Below are positions 22,301-23,920 of a DNA stretch of 23,920 bases, one piece after another (position 1 is the first letter of the stretch; every line of letters starts with the position of its first letter). The stretch spans positions 1 through 23,920 of the forward strand of contig JAYMTF010001358.1 in assembly GCA_036897485.1 (NCBI GenBank), read 5' to 3'. The stretch is from Pelargonium nanum (Eukaryota; Streptophyta; Magnoliopsida; Geraniales; Geraniaceae). The translations under genes and the position numbers were made by a program. The notes under the pieces are model-generated. The model was given only the letters and a program-made list of their open reading frames with translations, ran no database searches and was not told where the DNA came from.

Positions 22301-23198
22301 TTTTTTTGTTTTTGGTTATTAAAGTTTGTTTTTTTGGGTTGTAAAAAAAATGTTGACTAAATATATGGAGGGTCGATCCATGCTTGTCAAGCTCGTGTGA
22401 CGGTAATTTAGACGGTGAAAATGTGCAGGCCGTTCATTTGAATTGCACAACAGTTCATCAGGTTTGACACTTTTAATTATACCTTTGAAACGACAATTTG
22501 CTTTCGATGCACCTATTTTTTATAATCAACGAGGTGCACTAAAAATGTTGTTGTCGATCGTCCTCATGTTATAAAAGTTATGTTGAAATTGTTCTAAGGA
22601 TTGAAGTGAGGCTTGAGTCCTTTAAAACGTCCGTTAATGTACGAGATCTAACATTAATGAGCGTTGTATACGATGTCCATTGTTACAAACTAAAAAAAAT
22701 TAAATAGGCATAAAATGAAGATAAACAAGACAAATATAGAGTGAAATTGAACATTTAGCCTTACAAAATAAGACATAATATATGCCTATAGATATACCAT
22801 TGTCTTTATAAGTTACAAAATAGAAGGCATGACATTTTATTATGGTTAAGTTAAGATCAATCCAAATCGAATTGATTCTAGTGATTAAATCCAAACAAAA
22901 TAGTCAAAATCAAATTTGATATGACAAACATTATCAGCTAACTTGAACGAGATATCAAAATTATTGGTTTAAAAGCCTTTAGAGCAAATGGTACGTGACA
23001 TTGATTCTATTTCAAGTCATGATGTTAGGAATATTCCAAAAACTTCTATCATGATTATGACCATAACCCACCACGTTTAATCCCCACTTTAATATATATA
23101 AACCATAAAGCTAGATAATCTGGTATTTGATAATTATTTGAACTTTAATTTGTGTATGTGATGTGTTTAGCTGATTATATGCATGGTTAGGGTTCTTT
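19391..23198. other. ~3.8-kb gene-free AT-rich region
   Basis: No intact gene or tRNA seen. Between 19500 and 20060 there are repeated phrases of the GATCC-AACCC / ACTCGGGTTTT-AAAACTTGATCCGAATC kind, common in old dispersed plant repeats. A 12-bp CATGCATGCATG (RY motif) is at 22118-22129. Open frames are short and lack exon character. Confidence 0.5.
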
Positions 23199-23257
23199 AA
23201 AACTTGATATATATCGACTTCAAAAAAAAAAAAAAAAAAAAAAACTTGATATATATC
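23199..23257 (+). mobile_element. Minimal poly(A) retro-insertion with perfect 17-bp target duplication
   Basis: The 17-mer AAAACTTGATATATATC occurs at 23199-23215 and 23241-23257. Between the copies lie only GACTTC and 19 A. A poly(A) tail directly followed by a target duplication beginning AAAA, at a CTTT/AAAA site, is the pattern left by LINE-type target-primed reverse transcription after extreme 5' truncation. Confidence 0.65.
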
Positions 23258-23339
23258 TACACAGTTGGATTATAATTTTTTTAAAAAAATATTTAGTCTC
23301 CATTGTTATTTTTTGAACGGGTCTCATATATTAATGAGC

Positions 23340-23647
23340 AATGCTATATTCACAAAATTTTGTACAACAATAATTGTACAAAATGATGTGTCAATAAAAG
23401 AGACATGACACATCAAATATTGTATTGGTTAGTTGGTCAAATCACAATGCGCCACGTGTGTAATAAGTTTGATAAACCGGGCGCTCCGCGCCAGAAATTC
23501 ATGGGAGGGTGGTGGTATCATATACGTCGGGTTGTTATTCGTTAAAATTAATTTTAAACTACAAAAATACGAAAAAATTATTCGCCACATTGAATGCCAA
23601 GTCATTTTGTACAGAAAATTTTGTACAAAATTTGGGACATTTAGCAT
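23340..23647. mobile_element. 308-bp MITE-like element, copy 2 (inverted relative to copy 1)
   Basis: Ends form a 28-bp inverted repeat (23 of 28 match) beginning AATGCTA and containing AAATTTTGTACAA, with an inner TTGTACAA at each end. The interior matches the complement of 11240-11543: G-box CACGTG at 23453-23458, then GGCGCTCCGCGCC at 23480-23492, then GGAGGGTGGTGG and CGTCGGGTT. It begins just where the RNase H-like remnant ends. No coding capacity. Confidence 0.8.
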
Positions 23648-23654
23648 TTTCCTA

Positions 23655-23920
23655 TATAAATTAATAACCATCTCCGACATCATCAAATGAGAAACATTGA
23701 TAGGAGGTTGCAAACCTAACCAAACTACTATGTCTGACCTAAAAACGGACGACCTAGTTAAGACATGAGCCACCCGGTTCGTATACCGACTAATTCAACA
23801 AAAGGAAACTAAAACAAAATCAGCAGAAATAGACAAAATGTCCCGAACTATCAGACCCAAGACATTGAAACTACTCTTATCTTCGGTCTGCAAAGCACGC
23901 ACCACCTCTTCAGCATCAGA
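23655..23920 (-). pseudogene. RNase H-like (RVT_3 type) domain remnant, cut by the window edge
   Basis: Reading the minus strand from 23920 gives SDAEEVVRAL, then NVLGLIVRDIL, then FVLVSFC, a TGA stop (23797-23795), then ISRYTNRVAHVLTRSSVF and VVWLGLQPP, ending near MVINLY. This is the order of the C-terminal half of plant non-LTR-retrotransposon-type RNase H domains: SD-E helix, LIVxD, FSFVxRxxNxVAHxLA, then W and PP near the end. The internal stop shows decay. The N-terminal half with the first catalytic Asp lies beyond the window. It may derive from a LINE or from a stand-alone RVT_3 gene. Confidence 0.65.

Noticed and set aside
1-23920. Search for CRISPR arrays, phage or bacterial systems
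   Set aside because: Gene structure with many introns and plant protein families shows nuclear plant DNA. No regularly spaced repeat array exists.

Overview
The window is nuclear DNA from a flowering plant, probably a eudicot. The genes have many short exons with GT-AG introns, the introns and spacers are very AT-rich, and Stowaway-type MITEs are present. The three genes are an ARGONAUTE, a cytosolic poly(A)-binding protein and a nepenthesin-type aspartic protease. I joined exons by hand. All three reading frames close without a frameshift.

Layout: (1) 58-3791, plus strand: the 3' 17 coding exons (613 codons) of an AGO5-like ARGONAUTE. The 5' part lies outside the window. (2) 3792-5507: a convergent spacer full of short tandem duplications, including a twice-repeated GGGGCA/TGCCCC hairpin. 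(3) 5508-9935, minus strand: a complete 10-exon, 626-residue PABP with four RRMs and a C-terminal MLLE domain, most like the PAB7 group, with a TATA box near 10054. (4) 10065-13197: gene-free DNA holding a 304-bp MITE-like element, a Stowaway MITE with a TA target duplication, and an orphan cluster of GGCCCA (site II) motifs. (5) 13198-17956, minus strand: a complete 10-exon, 495-residue secreted aspartic protease with a GPI-type tail, a TATA box at 18147-18154 and a possible uORF. (6) 18155-23920: about 5.7 kb without an intact gene. It holds two decayed RNase H-like (RVT_3 type) remnants, a second inverted copy of the 300-bp MITE, a GC-rich island and a bare poly(A) insertion flanked by a perfect 17-bp duplication.

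The genes are not an operon. The AGO binds small RNAs and cuts target RNA, the PABP binds mRNA tails, and the protease is secreted or membrane-anchored. The neighbouring pair PAB7-like/aspartic protease recalls Arabidopsis At2g36660/At2g36670, which suggests old microsynteny. I found no wholly new system. The least ordinary signals are the G-box-carrying MITE pair, two tiny insertions with LINE-type hallmarks, the orphan site II cluster, and stop codons in two genes that directly follow a perfect GTAAGT splice-donor motif.
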